From contig JBBMOL010000098.1 of NCBI GenBank assembly GCA_037954665.1, forward strand, positions 806,001-870,000: a stretch of 64,000 nucleotides of DNA, read 5' to 3'. The DNA is from Laguncularia racemosa (Eukaryota > Streptophyta > Magnoliopsida > Myrtales > Combretaceae). This document shows positions 48,230-59,719 of the stretch, piece by piece. Both the position numbers and the translations under genes were made by a program. Every line of letters starts with the position of its first letter. Positions within the stretch are counted from its first letter, which is position 1. The notes under the pieces were generated by a model, which saw only the letters and a program-made list of their open reading frames with translations, was not told where the DNA came from and did no database searches.

Positions 48230-48812
48230 AACATTGCTAATTTGGCTTTATAGTGACATTTTAACTTGTCAATATACTATTTCATAATGTTTAAATGTTG
48301 CGTATAATAACTTTTAGTTACATGTAAACGTTGCTAATGTTAGTCTTTTACTACATTTAAATGTCGCAAATATTACTCATTTACCACGCTTTTTGTGTCC
48401 ATAAATTTTTTAATTGTGTTATTACTACATTTAAACGTCGTCTATCATAACTGTTAGTTACGTCTAAACATTGCTAATGTTAGTCTTTTACTACGCTTAA
48501 ATGTCGCCTGTATTACTCATTTACCACACTTTTTTGTGCCCTTTAAATTTTTAATTGTCATTTTACTACGTTTAAATGTCGCGTATTACCTATTTTTAGC
48601 AACGTTTAATTGCCGCCCCATATAACACATTTAGCTACGTTTCCACCTTTAGCGATGTTTATTTTATAAACATCATAGATATTTTTTATGACGGACCTTT
48701 GGCAACGTCTATTAGTAATGGTTATTAAACATGGCTAAACCTTTTTTGCAACGTTTATTTCATATTTAGCAACATTTATTAAATGTCACCTAATATTGAA
48801 TTTGTTATAGTG
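48230..48812. repeat. Subterminal repeats of the CACTA right end
   Basis: A motif like ACGTTTAAATGTCGC recurs at least ten times in both orientations (for example near 48351, 48428, 48546 and 48605). A segment also repeats at about 140-bp spacing (TTGCTAATGT at 48331 and 48471). Subterminal motifs of this kind bind the CACTA-encoded TNPA-type protein. The left end has fewer copies (41055-41165), since it is interrupted by family X copy 2. Confidence 0.8.
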
Positions 48813-48815
48813 TTT

Positions 48816-49690
48816 TTAAAATTAACATTTCACAATAGCACTTATATCATTCGATAACTATTATTTGATAACTTTTATTCATTTCTTTTTACGTTATATT
48901 ACTTTGTAATTTTATTTGGATTCCCATTCTATCTATATAAATTGGTTACCTCACTAATCGAACCAAAAATAGTAAAACAAGATTATTAACTCCTAAATAC
49001 AAAGTATAACATACAAGAAGTCCATAAATCTTAGAACTCTAAAACTAATTTATTATCAAAAGAAAATAAGATTACTTACCACAACTCGTTCTCTCAAAAA
49101 TTCAACCTATAAACCCTAATTTAAAATATTCCTTATTCTAATTAAATTGCTAAGGTTTGTAAAATTTGGATGAAAAAAAAAAAGAAAAGATTGGATTAAA
49201 GGCAAAGAAAAGAAAGAGGAAGACTTCCCTTTCTTGAACTAAGTTATGATTAGAGGAAGAGAGAAAAACAACTTAAATAATCAAAGCTACCACACTGCTT
49301 GAGGGAACTAATTGGAAGAATGGCACAAAATTAAGACTTTTAGTCAAAAATCATGTCTTTACATTGAATGACTGTCATTTTCTTCTATAAAAAGAAAATA
49401 AGGAATTATTAATTTTAAAAAGAAACATTTATAGAAAGACTTAAATACCCCTTAAAATGATATATTTTCCTAAGATAGTTTATTCTCCACCCTTATAAGA
49501 ACTTTCTTCATCAATAGTCACCCGAATTATGAAACAATTTTGGGTTTTTGTTTTTCATATCTTCCTCTAATCCTCATTTAACCTCCATACTGTAATTACT
49601 CTACTATATTTTACATACCTAGTAATTTGTCTCCTTAGAATTTGTTCCTTAGTATCTAGTATTCTAACTAAACACTCAACTCACGTCAAA
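48816..49690. other. Intergenic, nothing recognised
   Basis: AT-rich, with purine-rich stretches at 49170-49270. No gene, repeat boundary or RNA found. Confidence 0.4.
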
Positions 49691-49699
49691 TTAGGTTGA

Positions 49700-50470
49700 A
49701 TATTTGGTTGTTCCAAAGTAGTCACCTAATCAAAGCCTGGCACAAACTTCTTCAATATGGATTTGTGGAACACAACATGAATGCTCACTAAATTAGGAGG
49801 TAACCCTAACCTATAGGCTATATTAATTATCTTTGCTAGAATCTCAAAAGATCTTTATGTACCTAGGACTTAGTTTACCCTTTACTCTAAATCATGTAAT
49901 TTTTTTGGTTAATGAAATCCTTAGAAATATATGATCTCCTACCTCAAATTCTAAAGATTGTGTTATTTTATCAGCATAATTCTTTTGGCAACTCCAAGCT
50001 AATTGCATCCTTTGCTTAATGATCTATACTTTGCTACAAGGCCATTTGTACTAGTCTAGGCCTAAGACTGCCTCCTACCAACCTCATCCTAATGCATCGA
50101 CAACCTACATTATCCTTCGTACAAGGCCTCATAAGGTGCATTTGTATTGTTGGTTAATAACTATTATTATAAACTAATTCTGCTAAAGGTATGCGCACAT
50201 CCTAATTTGTTCTAAAGTCAATGGTGTAGGCCTATAGGTCCTCTAAAATATGAATAATGAACTTTGACTACCCATCAGTTTGTAGATGGAAACTAGTGCT
50301 AAATTGCAATTTGGTTCCTAAAGCCTAATACAGGTTCTTCCAAAATCTCCCTACAAAAGAAATGTCCCTATATGATACAATGAACATAGAAACCCCATGG
50401 GGTTAAATCATCTCCTTGATGTATAGTTGCGCTAAGTAATGAGCCTTAATTAAAATCGCTTCTTCTAAAG
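49700..50470 (-). pseudogene. Gypsy (chromovirus-type) integrase remnant
   Basis: On the minus strand, with several stops: FVGRFWKNLY, LGTKLQFSTSFHLQTDG, IPLAELVYNNSY, and near the end ILAKIINIAYRLGLPPNLVS followed by VFHKSILKKFVPGFD. This is the C-terminal half of a gypsy integrase plus the segment just before a chromodomain, closest to Del/Tekay-type elements. RT and LTRs were not found, so this is a fragment. It is a different element from the Tat/Ogre one at 18.7-34.1 kb. Confidence 0.8.
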
Positions 50471-50479
50471 CTTTCCATC

Positions 50480-51486
50480 ACACATAATCCAATTATGTAC
50501 CTCTAGACACTTATAGCTTCATTAGATCATTTCCCAACACTTCCTTTTTCTAGAAGAAAGTAGTTGAATTAGAGTAAAAATCTCCATGTGTGTTAGTCAC
50601 TAAGAAGAAGGTTATTCGATGAATGGAAGCCAATTTCATAGATTAAGAATGGGAAGTAACAATATCTCATTTCCATAGCTAAGGATTGGGCTCACGACCT
50701 TATAATTGACTCAATTTGTGGTCACGTTATGTTATGATCTATCAAATTTTGAGTTAAGGTTCAAGCATGCTTCAATTAGTTTTTGTACTTGGTGATCTTC
50801 TTTTGGTGTTTTTCTAAGGTGTGGAGACTAATAGGAAATGGAATGCTTATATGTTAGCATAACATCAAACTAAAGTTTGTTAATACACCCATAATCTACT
50901 CGTGTATCCGTTATCTAAAGAATCATATTCGCTTGTCATCTATTGTGGTTTCTACAATACTTGATTTACTTATTGTTAATATAGTATTTTAGACATAGAC
51001 CCCCAAGGCCTATTTCAGTTCACTTTGACTCTTGTTTGAGCTCCACTTGCCCATGCCAACCTGTTTCAATTCACTCTATCATAGAATTGCTTGGATTCAA
51101 GTCTAAAGTTCCCCATCTTCAACTCGGATCTCCCATGCACATCCCCACAACAAATAAGAACCCAAAAAAAATACAAATAGGGTTGATTAAAGATACATCC
51201 CACGCCATATTAGGAGAAAATCTCAAGAATTAATACACTTATCATGTAAAGATTATCTACAATCCCTATAAATAGAAATTGAAAACTACCAAGTAAATGA
51301 CTTTTGACCCTCTACATATTCAAATTCCTATTACTTTTCATTTTGCTAACTTAGGTATTTAAGTGGTCACACCAAAAAAACCTCCAGCACCCCTATAGCT
51401 TCATTTGTTCTCTTTTACAAGTGATTCAACCACTTTCTAAAAACTCAACACAACACTTATCATCAAACTAGTCATAGTATATTCGA
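50480..51486. other. Mostly unrecognised; right edge is duplication-derived
   Basis: No gene found in most of it. From about 51456 the sequence (TATCATCAAACTAGTCATAG) aligns with 6851-6878 at the DiT1/MATE junction of unit 1, so the left edge of duplicated unit 2 lies here. The open frame at 51036-51233 has no recognisable features. Confidence 0.45.
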
Positions 51487-51491
51487 ACATC

Positions 51492-51642
51492 TATTAATGT
51501 ATATTATCTAAAGACAAACTAGTCATTTAAATTACCATTGTATTAGGGCTACAAGCACACTCTCTTGTATATATACTCATGTAAAATACTTCTTTACTGT
51601 ATATGACATAATTTACAATACACTCCATTATACTTATGTTCA
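51492..51642 (+). repeat. 5' LTR of the deleted copia element
   Basis: 151 bp, starting TATTAATGTATATTATC and ending ATGTTCA. The partner at 53287-53435 is 149 bp. The start is TA rather than the usual TG. Confidence 0.85.
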
Positions 51643-53286
51643 TAATATCAAAGCCACCAAACACTAAAAGAAACCTACATTAAAAAAAAAAAAAAAGAGT
51701 TGAATCATCTTCTTCTTCCTTCTACCGATTTTCACACCTTCACCATATCTCCATCTCCAACCATGTCAACTGCTGTGCCTACAACCTGTAACCTCCCCAT
51801 GGTGGTGAACTCAATGACCTCCAACCACTCTACTATGGTCAACCCCATTCCTTCCGTCTACCCTAACATAACCCCTTTGTCACCACACAAATTTTCACCC
51901 CGATCCATCCCTTGTGTTTTCCTTGGGCACTCTACTCAACATAAACAGTATTGATGCCTTGATCCTACCTCAGGCTGTGTCTACATTAGTTGACACATGG
52001 TTTTTCATAAATCAAAGTTTTCGTATACTACCCTCATCTCATCAACCACTAACAACATCCTAGAAGACACCCCTACTCCACCTCTTACCCTCACTATCAC
52101 CCCGCCTTCCTTGCATAACTATACCACTTCCTAACCCTCTACTTCTTCACCACATAACATCGACTTGCCTTTTAATGATAGCACCACCATTATTATACCG
52201 CCTAACTTACCCACCCTTACAACAACACACCCCACTACTATAACCTCATCTTCCACTTACCTTACAACCCAACTAACTATCACCTATGTTTATTAACATA
52301 CTCAATTCTAAAAACTTTCTCCTTCAACTTCCTCGTCCTCCTCCCTATACCTTTCACCATCCTCTCATAACACCTAACCCACACATCCCATGCTTACACA
52401 TTCAAAGGTCAGCATAAACAAACCCAAATACATCTTTCTTGGTGTGCAAGTTAAAAAATTCCTCAAAACATTCAATTAAGTCAGTCTCCATTCACTCTTG
52501 ATCTTCTCAAGCATCATCATATGCACTTGTCCAAACCAATGAAAACACCCTTATCACTCAAAAGTAAACTCATTGCCCATGGTTTTCCTCTCTTGTCCAA
52601 CCCCACTACCTACCATGATATTGTGGGTACACTACAATACTTTACTATTGCTCAACCAAACATCAACTTTACGGTCAATCAACTAAACCAATACATGCAT
52701 CAACCAAACACAAATCACACGTAAGCAGTCAAACGAGTCCTCAAATACCTCCAAAGTGCTATTTCCACAGGTTTGCCCATTGTTTGAACATCCAGCATCT
52801 CTTTAACCACCTTTGTCGATCCTGGTTAGGCAAGTTATCTAGACACCGACCATTTGACCATTAGTTATGCTATATTTCTAGGTCGCAACCTCATTTCATG
52901 GAGGTCAAAGAAACAACCCACTATGTCCCATAGCCCCACTAAGGCTAAGTATTAAGCCTTAACCTATGCAGTTGCTAAGTCTACCTAGATTTATCAACAT
53001 ATACGTGAGGTGGGGGTTCCTATTCAACCATCTATCATCCTATGTTGTGATAATCTTGGTGATGTGTATCTCTCTCATAATCCTATTCACCATGATTGCA
53101 CTAAACATATTGACATTGATTATCATTTTGTGCATGAAATGATTGCCTCTAGTCAAGCTCTTGTCTACTATATCCCAACACATCATTAGCATGCAAACAT
53201 TCTTACCAAGAACTTATCTATTGCAACATTTCTTAATCATTGTACCAATCTCATGCTAACTCACGCACCTTGAGATTGAGAGAGCG

Positions 53287-53435
53287 TATTAATGTATATT
53301 ATCTAGGAACAAAATAATCATTTAAATACCATTGTAGATGGGCTACAAGCACACTCTCTTATATATATACTCTGCAAAATACTTTTATACTGTATATAAC
53401 ATAATTTACAATACATTCCATTATACTTGTATTCA
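53287..53435 (+). repeat. 3' LTR of the deleted copia element
   Basis: 149 bp, preceded by the purine-rich GATTGAGAGAGCG that acts as polypurine tract. It ends TGTATTCA at the ACATC duplication. Confidence 0.85.
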
Positions 53436-53440
53436 ACATC

Positions 53441-54050
53441 AACCAATACAATTATGTATATCCCAGTATTGCAACTTTTGGACAGGGTTTTCATTTAAAA
53501 ATTTGGCTGGATGAAGCATTAGTACAAATTATTTTCAATTGTGCAAGTACAAATTATTTTCAATTGGTCGCAATGGACTCCTCACATTGCATCATAAAAT
53601 TCATCACGAATTGTGAGTAAGAGAAACAGCTGTTGAAATGATCTTAAATTCTCATGATATTTCAAAAGATGAAAGGAAAATACAAATAATGCGAGCCAAG
53701 CGACACCTAAATGATTGGATAACAGGGACTGAAAATGCTAGATCGTCAACAACATAGCACATCTAATCTTCAAATTGTGTACAAGTCCATGACGTTATTC
53801 CTTTTTCAATAGGGCACCAAAATAGTAAGGCCTATTGCTCAATGCTTTCTATGCTAATAGATATCTCAAAGCAGTAAACATGATTTATTCTATAAGCATC
53901 CTGTGTACTGGGACTGGCAAACTGCATACAGAAATTTATGTACAGAAGCAACGCGCAAGCACATTGCAAATGATAACATGAGACTCCATTCACCTAAATA
54001 ATGCAGCCTTGGCCTCCCCATACATATCAACGCCAGTGAAATTTGGAAAG
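53441..54050 (-). other. MATE2 3' flank and probable 3' UTR
   Basis: Aligns with the MATE1 flank at 6883-7686 with gaps, including ATATCCCAGTATTGCAACTT against ATATCCCGGTGTTGCAACTT. No separate gene. The copia element lies directly beyond its left edge. Confidence 0.6.
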
Positions 54051-57000
54051 CTATAAGTAGCTTTCAGAAATGGGACTAATAGATCCTCGACTCCAAAGAA
54101 ACTTCCACGGCCCTGTCCCAGTTCCGACCCTACAAATGAGTAGATTGAAGGCGCTTTAAGGTGAAATATAAAGCATCAAACGAAGGAGTATTTTGCAGAA
54201 AGAATGTACTATGCTACTAGTCGTCACTTGTGATTATGTCATATTGCAGGGATAGAATAAAGGAGATCATTTGAAGATTTGTGGAAAACTACCTCCAAAA
54301 CCCAGCAAGTGCTCGTAGACTCATATATATTGTTAAAGCAACCCAGATTCCAATGAATCCATGAGAAGCTGAGAGAACGAACAAACATAAGATGCTGACT
54401 ATTGCCACTGCGACCTGAAGAGTTGAGTCAAACTTAGGACGGTCCATACACTGTGAAACTCAACAGAAATACATATTGACTCATCTTATGCCATTGCTGA
54501 CTATCATGAAAAAAGTAGATGCTCAGATTGCATCCTTCGTGTCACTGAAGTTGCATTTTTATGATTTATTGTCCAAAAAATGTCATCGTAGTGGAAATTT
54601 TAAGGGAACCTATTTCAAGGAAGTTTATACTAATTTATAAAAACTCACCATGGAATAGGCAGAATATGCAAAATCAGTTGCTCCAAAGTTGATGCCATCA
54701 AATACAAAAGCCAAAGCATTAATAGGTTGAGTTAAGGCAACAAACTGCAATCCAACAAGGAAATGTCAACTCCATCATAATTAACATCCGAGAAGCCTGT
54801 TGCAAGTTAAATGTCTAGGACTTATGTGCATAGACAATAAATACTTACTGGAATTCCTACACTGATAACATGGAGGACATCAATGTCCTTTGTAAACAAT
54901 TTTGCTCCAAAATGCAATCCTCCACCCAGAATAACAGCTAATACAAGCCCCAGAACCAGTCCTAACTGCAGGGTAGTTTCATCAGTTTCATGAGAGTGTT
55001 TCTACAGTAACAAGTGCACAATCACTCATAATGAATCTGGGAACCTGCAAAACTCGAGATGCAGTTGCTGTGGCCTTATCATAGTCTTTCTTAGTGAAAG
55101 CACTAGCTAGGATTGCCTGCAACAACATGACTATTTATTACATCAAGTGTACTGGAAAGAAGAACGAAAAATCAGCATCATCTCTACATCTTTGCTTTCC
55201 ACACCCCTTAAATATGTTCAGCCATGAAGGTTCTCTGTTATTCTTTTGCATACATCACAACTTTGCAGTATACAGAAGGTCGAAATTAAATTATTGAAAC
55301 ATCTCAAAATGGAAAACAGAAGAAATGCATTATACCTGCCCAGCAACTGCAAGCCCATCTGCAAGAAGAGATGTTGCCAACCAAACCTGCAAGCAGACCT
55401 GAAATGCTGCCATGGATGTTGATCCCTGGCGTGCTGCCAATGATGCTGATAAGGTCACACAGAATGTCACAGCTGTGACCCTCATCAGAAGCAGAGAACC
55501 TGGCACATCAAGAACAGAAGAAAAAAGGATAGGCAAAATCCTTGTCATTCCTTCATGATGAGAACATTTCAGGAATTGATGCTTTCCAAGAAAATCTTAT
55601 TTTGATCAAGCAGCTCAAGTGAACCTCTCGTTTGGAATCAGTCAAACGGACTCCTTTGTCTAATAATAGACAACAATTTAGATTCTGTGAGACTAGCTAG
55701 GAAAAAGAGAGACAGAGAAAGAACATGCTTGGTTTGAGTATGATATAAGTCCTAGTACTGAAGCACTTATTATAGATAAAACCATGATCATACCATTCTT
55801 CAAAAATCGACCAAATTGTAAATGCTTGGCACTTGGAGGTATTAGGTCAACTTGATCCATTAATCTCCACAAGAGTACCAGTGAGATTAGATACCTGCAA
55901 CGTAAATAGAAAAAATAATTCTTAAAAAGTAAGCATTAAAAAGATAAGCATATATATATAAATGTGATGGGTTCATTATATTTGACCATGTCTGAGATCA
56001 TACTTACTGCGACAATACATGGGCTATGGCTGCACCACTGACACCCAGGCGGAAAACAAATATAAATATTGGGTCTAGAATAATATTGGTTAGATCTCCT
56101 GCAACTGGAAGATGCCAACCAAAAAAGATTAGAGTTTTAGTATGCTTTTAAGTGACAATAGGTTAGACCCTTTATAAACAGTAACCCAAAGGAAAATTTA
56201 AAAGAAAAATGAAAAGAAATTACCAGTTGCATATAAAGGAGTTTTTGTGTCTTTAAATCCACGGAAGACCCCTTGCATGGCCAGTGAAAGGAGAACTGCT
56301 GGTGCTCCAAGAGACCTCAGTGTTAAGTATTGTTGTGCAGGAGTAAGCATAGAGGATTTCTGAGAGGGGGAAAAGTTCCATTTTGTCTGAGTTAGAAATT
56401 GAAATCGAGGACTGCTTGATATTTTTGTTAGCAAATAATACTCACAGGACCAACTCCCATAAGACCCAGAAGTGGCTTTGCTCCAGATATGAGGAAAATG
56501 GTTTGCAAGAGACCAAGGATGCTGCCAATAACCAATGCTGATGAAGCTGATGGTATGTATCTTCTCCTGCTCTTGCTTTCAGGCTCTGATATATTCAAGA
56601 CGGTAACTGGTAGCGACTTGTACTCATTGTTGCCAGATTCTGAAATAATAGTTAGAAGAGAACCCTTGTATTAAAAACCAAACCAATGCGGTTCATTACT
56701 AAACCAGGTAACCAGATTACTCCAGTCTAATTAGTTAGATGGAACCAAACTCAAAGAATAAAAGTAAAGTTTCTTCAAGGACAGATGTAGCCATGAAATG
56801 AAAAATTCATACCGTTCTGGGGTATTAACTCCTCACTTTCAGTATTTGTACTTGAGCATGACTCTACATTTTCATCCTCCTGCTTGTCAGGGATTACGTT
56901 TCCAATGGCATCTTCTTCGGCAACAAAAGATGTTGTGATGCTGACAAGAGGGAATATAGCAATCCTTGACACTTGATTGAAGAGTGCTATTGATACACCT

Positions 57001-58537
57001 ACCGCTGCAAGTTCAACAGGACCTGTACAGACAAAAATTTAAGACCAATGTAGTTAAACATGTCATGTTAATAGGATGCCTCAGTAAAGGCATAGGAATA
57101 TCTCTCATTCTTCTAAATGCATAAAAAGCACAGATATTTACAACAACATGCAACTGGCAGTGTCTATTACTTGGACCACTGCAAAGAAAAAAGCCAAGTT
57201 GGTTTGCAACCCCTTCCTATGACTCTTTGTAATACTTACGATATTTTAGTATCGAAATAGTTTATACAGTTGATGATGATATAAAATGAAATTGAGTATC
57301 CTGTTAATCTTTTTGTCCTCAATGCATGCATTTTCATACTGCAACATGTCAAAGTCATTTCGACTGTGTCCCTAGAGGCCATTTATGATATTATTACAAT
57401 GAAAAATCCTTGGTCTTGACTACATCATGATGGAACTAATGTTATCATATAGACTAAGTTTCTTTCTCCTCAAATGATGGGTAAATTGTTGACCATCTCA
57501 AAATCCTTGGTCTTGACCACATCATGATGGGACTAATGTTATCGTATAGACTAAGTTTCTTTCTCCTCAAATTACGGGTAAATTGTTGACCATATCAAGG
57601 AATGAGAAGAGGGGAATGGCTCTATAGAACGAAGTCACCCTTCACTTCTGTCCAATATGTTTGCAACAACACAGAGGGAGATGAGACCTAATAAGTAAAC
57701 AGTAACTCTCCCGTTTAAATGCCAAAAGAAATCAACTAACCCAACTTTCAAAGTGAGAAAACCTGCAATTACTCGTAGATGAATGACCAATAAAAGCACC
57801 TCATATTATTTTTTTCCTGGAAATCACATTTGACGCCAAAATTTTAATTTTGTAAAACAAGAAAGAGTACCTATTTGGCCAATGAATGCTGTATCAACTA
57901 AAGATGCAATAGGGTCTGCCGTCAAAGCCAGTGCAGCAGGAAGTGCAATTTGAGCTATTTCTCGGCCAAGTTCATCATATCTGCAAACAAACCTGCTCAA
58001 TTAAGGTTGAACAAGGTGTCAGCTAAACATGTTATCGACCATGAAAAAAGATAGAGCTGCATCAACAGCATATATTCAATCCTTGACTAGATCATATCAA
58101 CAAGAAATGAGATTTCAACATTACAGCACAAATTCCACCTTATATGGTCAATTGACCACTAACTTTTTCCATTTTTTTCTAATTTGATGGATATTAGTAG
58201 TCATATCCAATGAATACCTAGTCCTAGTTTAACTTATGCTAAATAGATAAACTAATCCCTCCCTAAAATGATTTTTATTATCCAAATTAGCAGCATAAAC
58301 AGCATAAGCTTAAGTATATGATGAAGTAAACAAAGAGATTCTACAGATCAAAACAATCAACAAATTCCACAGCTGGAACTTGCTGAAACAAACGATACAT
58401 ACAATTTTCTGAGCAAACTGGAAAGTAAGCTCTTGGAAACATAAAATTAGAGGACTGCACCTTGCACTCCTGAAAAATATGCAGATTGGAATTGCTTTCT
58501 CCTCTTTAGATGGAAAAGACCCACCCTCCTCAGACAT
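54051..58537 (-). CDS. MATE citrate-type transporter, DTX42/FRD3-like (MATE2)
   Basis: Thirteen coding exons, 5' to 3': 58537-58461, 57980-57871, 57022-56813, 56639-56446, 56359-56224, 56098-56008, 55894-55794, 55499-55336, 55116-55045, 54965-54849, 54744-54649, 54414-54293 and 54129-54051. Every exon has exactly the length of its MATE1 partner, and the 1569 bp encode 522 residues with no stop. The start MSEEGGSFPSKEEK aligns with MSEVGGSFSSKDEK of MATE1. Motifs match MATE1: ADPIASLVDTAFIGQIG, FPLVSITTSFVAEEDA, GAPAVLLSLAMQGVFRG and LATSLLADGLAVAGQ. About 53 residues differ, 22 of them in exons 3 and 4, which encode the variable cytosolic loop; membrane segments are much more conserved. That pattern suggests both copies have been under selection. 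Introns are compact (gene span 4.5 kb). As with MATE1, citrate export is the family role; tissue and trigger are unknown. Confidence 0.94.
57403..57596. repeat. 97-bp tandem duplication in MATE2 intron 2
   Basis: Units 57403-57499 and 57500-57596 share AAAATCCTTGGTCTTGAC, CATCATGATGG and TAGACTAAGTTTCTTTC with few differences. MATE1 has only one copy of the right half (near 16030-16085), so the duplication came after the two genes split. Confidence 0.85.
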
Positions 58538-58577
58538 AGGTGCAAACGCAGAGTCACTTCAAAAAGCTCGGAGTTAA

Positions 58578-58890
58578 CTGCAAAAAGGTCATTCAAATAG
58601 CTCTTTTACCGTGGAAAATTACCTAAAGTTGTAAGTACAGGAAAGGACATAAACCACAAACAGAAAAGGTACACCCAAGAAATGCCAAGTTGAAGTGAGT
58701 TATTAAGCAGACGTGAAAAAGGCAAAACGAAAGTAGAGCCTAAAGGCACCAAGGTCATGAGTTGTTTATGTTCCAAAACTTCGTGAATATAGAAAGGACA
58801 AAATAGGTAAAAAGCCTTTCGAAGCAAAGCATTTTTGTGCTCCCAGACCATTCATCCACTTCGTTTAAGGAACTGGGGAAGGTAGATTTA
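58578..58890 (-). promoter_or_regulatory. Candidate 5' UTR intron of MATE2
   Basis: The acceptor TTTTTGCAG ends at 58578, 41 bases upstream of the ATG, and a donor GAG/GTAAAT lies at 58890-58889. Both lie in DNA conserved with MATE1, but MATE1 has GC at the donor. The intron is inferred from sequence alone. Confidence 0.4.
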
Positions 58891-59191
58891 CCTCTCAGTA
58901 TTCCAGGAAGCTTTCCCGTAGAAACTTGGTTTCCAAATATTTCTTCTATACGAGAAACAAAAAGTCTAAGAAACTCGTACACCCGCCAAACAACATTACC
59001 CAATTAAGTCTATTTAACGGAGGACTAACTGTGACCAATCTTCTTCATCGTCACTTTCTCAAAGACTACGATGTAGCAAATACGCCATTATTTAGTATGT
59101 CTATACAATACGAGAGAAAAAAGAAAAAGAAAATGCTCTTTCGTTTTCAATAGTAAACTCTTCATGAACAGTAAGACGGTTCTAGGCCACA

Positions 59192-59197
59192 CACGTG
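59192..59197. promoter_or_regulatory. G-box (CACGTG) upstream of MATE2
   Basis: A CACGTG core inside ACACACGTGTGC, about 650 bp upstream of the MATE2 ATG. G-boxes bind bZIP and bHLH factors. It was not seen at the aligned place upstream of MATE1, which suggests possible promoter divergence. One short motif alone is weak evidence. Confidence 0.35.
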
Positions 59198-59360
59198 TGC
59201 TTCCTTTGGTTCCTTTCTCTGGAAAAGAAAAGCTCGATTGCGTTGCGTGGCTAGCTGCTTTGCGTTCGATGTTCACCGAGTCAGCCATCAAAAGCAAGTT
59301 TGTCCACGTTAAAAAGTCTTGCACAGTTGGAACTCTGCATGCATGTTTTTAATGGGCATG

Positions 59361-59438
59361 GGCTCCTCTTTCTTGCATACGAAATGAATTCGAGCCAGTG
59401 GCTCCTCTTTCTTGCATACGAAATGAATTCGAGCCAGT
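59361..59438. repeat. Perfect 39-bp tandem duplication upstream of MATE2
   Basis: Two identical units, 59361-59399 and 59400-59438, beginning GGCTCCTCTTTCTTGCATAC. MATE1 has one diverged copy near 17693. Identity between units implies a very recent event. Confidence 0.95.
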
Positions 59439-59719
59439 TTTTGTTGTTGGGGTTTAATTTCTGGTACTAAAAACATATTGAGGTAAATTATAAATGTTGT
59501 AAAACGGTCCCTCGGACTCTTATAATTATCAGCAACTCAGCACTTGTTGGAAAGCTCGATACAATAACAATTTTATCATCTTTTGAAAATTGATTATTTA
59601 TTTTTTCTTACAAAAAAAAAGAAAGGAAATAAATTAAAATATATTTCTTTATTTGATTTTTAATAAGTGTTCTTACTACTAGTTAACATTTTCCGTTCTG
59701 AATAATTAATTTATTATAT

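Larger units (their letters stand above)
41036..48812 (+). mobile_element. CACTA (En/Spm-like) DNA transposon with captured sequence
   Basis: The left end reads CACTACAAGAATTTTTGTAT; the right end, reverse complemented, reads CACTATAACAAATTCAATAT, and both run into GGTGACATTT. A 3-bp TTT flanks each side (41033-41035, 48813-48815), as expected for CACTA. Inside the right end are many copies of a short subterminal motif. Coding remnants are a TNP2-type associated domain (47040-47513) and an acidic tail exon pair (47641-47952). The rest of the transposase is missing, so it is nonautonomous. It also holds a receptor kinase fragment and two solo-LTR-like inserts. A possible leader exon ends at 42981 (CTTCAAG, then GTGAG). 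Confidence 0.8.
51492..53435 (+). mobile_element. Internally deleted Ty1-copia element
   Basis: LTRs 51492-51642 and 53287-53435, with perfect 5-bp duplications ACATC (51487-51491, 53436-53440). TAATATCAAAGCCACC directly after the 5' LTR is a decayed tRNA-Met primer site. The inside keeps only the integrase end (HKFSPRSIPCVFLGHST), the RT end (GTLQYFTIAQPNINFTVNQL) and RNase H (ISWRSKKQPTMSHSPTKAKY, HIDIDYHFVHEM). Gag, protease, most of integrase and the catalytic RT are gone, so it is nonautonomous. Stops are frequent. Confidence 0.88.

Noticed and set aside
52521..52724. Independent small gene
   Set aside because: It is the RT end of the deleted copia element (GTLQYFTIAQPN).
59088..59324. 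Minus-strand 78-codon frame upstream of MATE2
   Set aside because: Not conserved in unit 1 and no recognisable features.
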